This document shows, piece by piece, positions 63,915 to 64,000 of a DNA stretch of 64,000 bases; positions within the stretch are counted from its first letter, which is position 1, and each line of letters starts with the position of its first letter. Source of the DNA: Lepas anatifera (lineage: Eukaryota > Arthropoda > Thecostraca > Lepadidae); NCBI GenBank assembly GCA_034440635.1, contig JAOTON010001814.1, positions 1,116,001 to 1,180,000 on the forward strand, read 5' to 3'. The notes under the pieces were generated by a model that saw only the letters and a program-made list of their open reading frames with translations, was not told the DNA's origin and searched no databases. A program made the position numbers and the translations under genes.

Positions 63915-64000
63915 AGCTTTGTGTGAACCTTAGAGGGGGGCCATCTCGGGGAGGTCCCCAGCCCACTGGGGCCCATAACTATGAACAGTTTGAAATAGCT
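63915..64000 (+). mobile_element. CAGGGGCGTAGC-type MITE fragment, cut by window end
   Basis: GGGGCCCATAACTATGAACA and onward matches 31855-31935 in reverse complement. Confidence 0.5.

Overview
This window is from a repeat-rich animal nuclear genome. The evidence is candidate exons with GT/AG splice signals, tRNA-derived SINEs, non-LTR retrotransposons, Ty3/Gypsy remnants, and hAT-, piggyBac- and CACTA-like DNA transposons. There are no operons, ribosome binding sites, phage or CRISPR sequences. I would guess an invertebrate, but nothing here fixes the phylum. All family assignments are read by eye; no database was searched.

Layout: 1-4960 holds a CR1/Jockey-like LINE (endonuclease then reverse transcriptase) split by a TTAA-flanked MITE, then a TA-flanked element full of GAGTACGC motifs. 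5330-6200 is GC-rich and unresolved. 7876-8173 is a candidate host exon. 9192-15968 is bounded by a perfect 8-bp duplication and hAT-type ends; it is a nest of a satellite, a smaller hAT MITE, an RNase H-bearing LINE and a minisatellite. 16.6-18.6 kb has short tandem repeats, a LINE tail and an A/T plus poly-G stretch that looks artefactual. 18.8-21 kb holds an AGGTCA-rich inverted-repeat family and a hairpin family. 21571-25104 is a second hAT element filled by a ~2.3 kb minisatellite; it splits a LINE.

26937-27070 looks like a TATA promoter with a signal-peptide exon. 27.3-31.3 kb has hAT MITEs, tRNA-SINEs and an inverted pair of decayed coding copies. 32.6-35.7 kb is a minus-strand LINE (ORF1 plus endonuclease), its ORF1 split by a hAT MITE. 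37852-38212 (minus) is the clearest cellular coding exon: the Cys box of a ubiquitin-specific protease. 39.4-41.1 kb is a large inverted repeat with a SINE in its loop. 41.9-43.5 kb is a cluster of TTAA MITEs.

43544-52636 is a 9.1 kb structure with inverted arms of about 1.2 kb that both contain the same Gypsy RT/RNase H fragment. Directly beyond it, 52879-53035 is a secreted phospholipase A2 exon. A CACTA-like element (53054-57464) starts 18 bp after that exon and carries a nested piggyBac-type element and two phase-compatible exon-like segments. The remainder holds coding-like sequence split by a MITE (59.1-60.1 kb) and a permuted Gypsy integrase (61.4-62.4 kb).

At most two or three cellular genes are sampled. 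The signal-peptide exon at 27 kb and the PLA2 exon at 52.9 kb are on the same strand and phase-compatible, so they may belong to one gene with a transposon-filled intron. The USP exon lies between them on the other strand.
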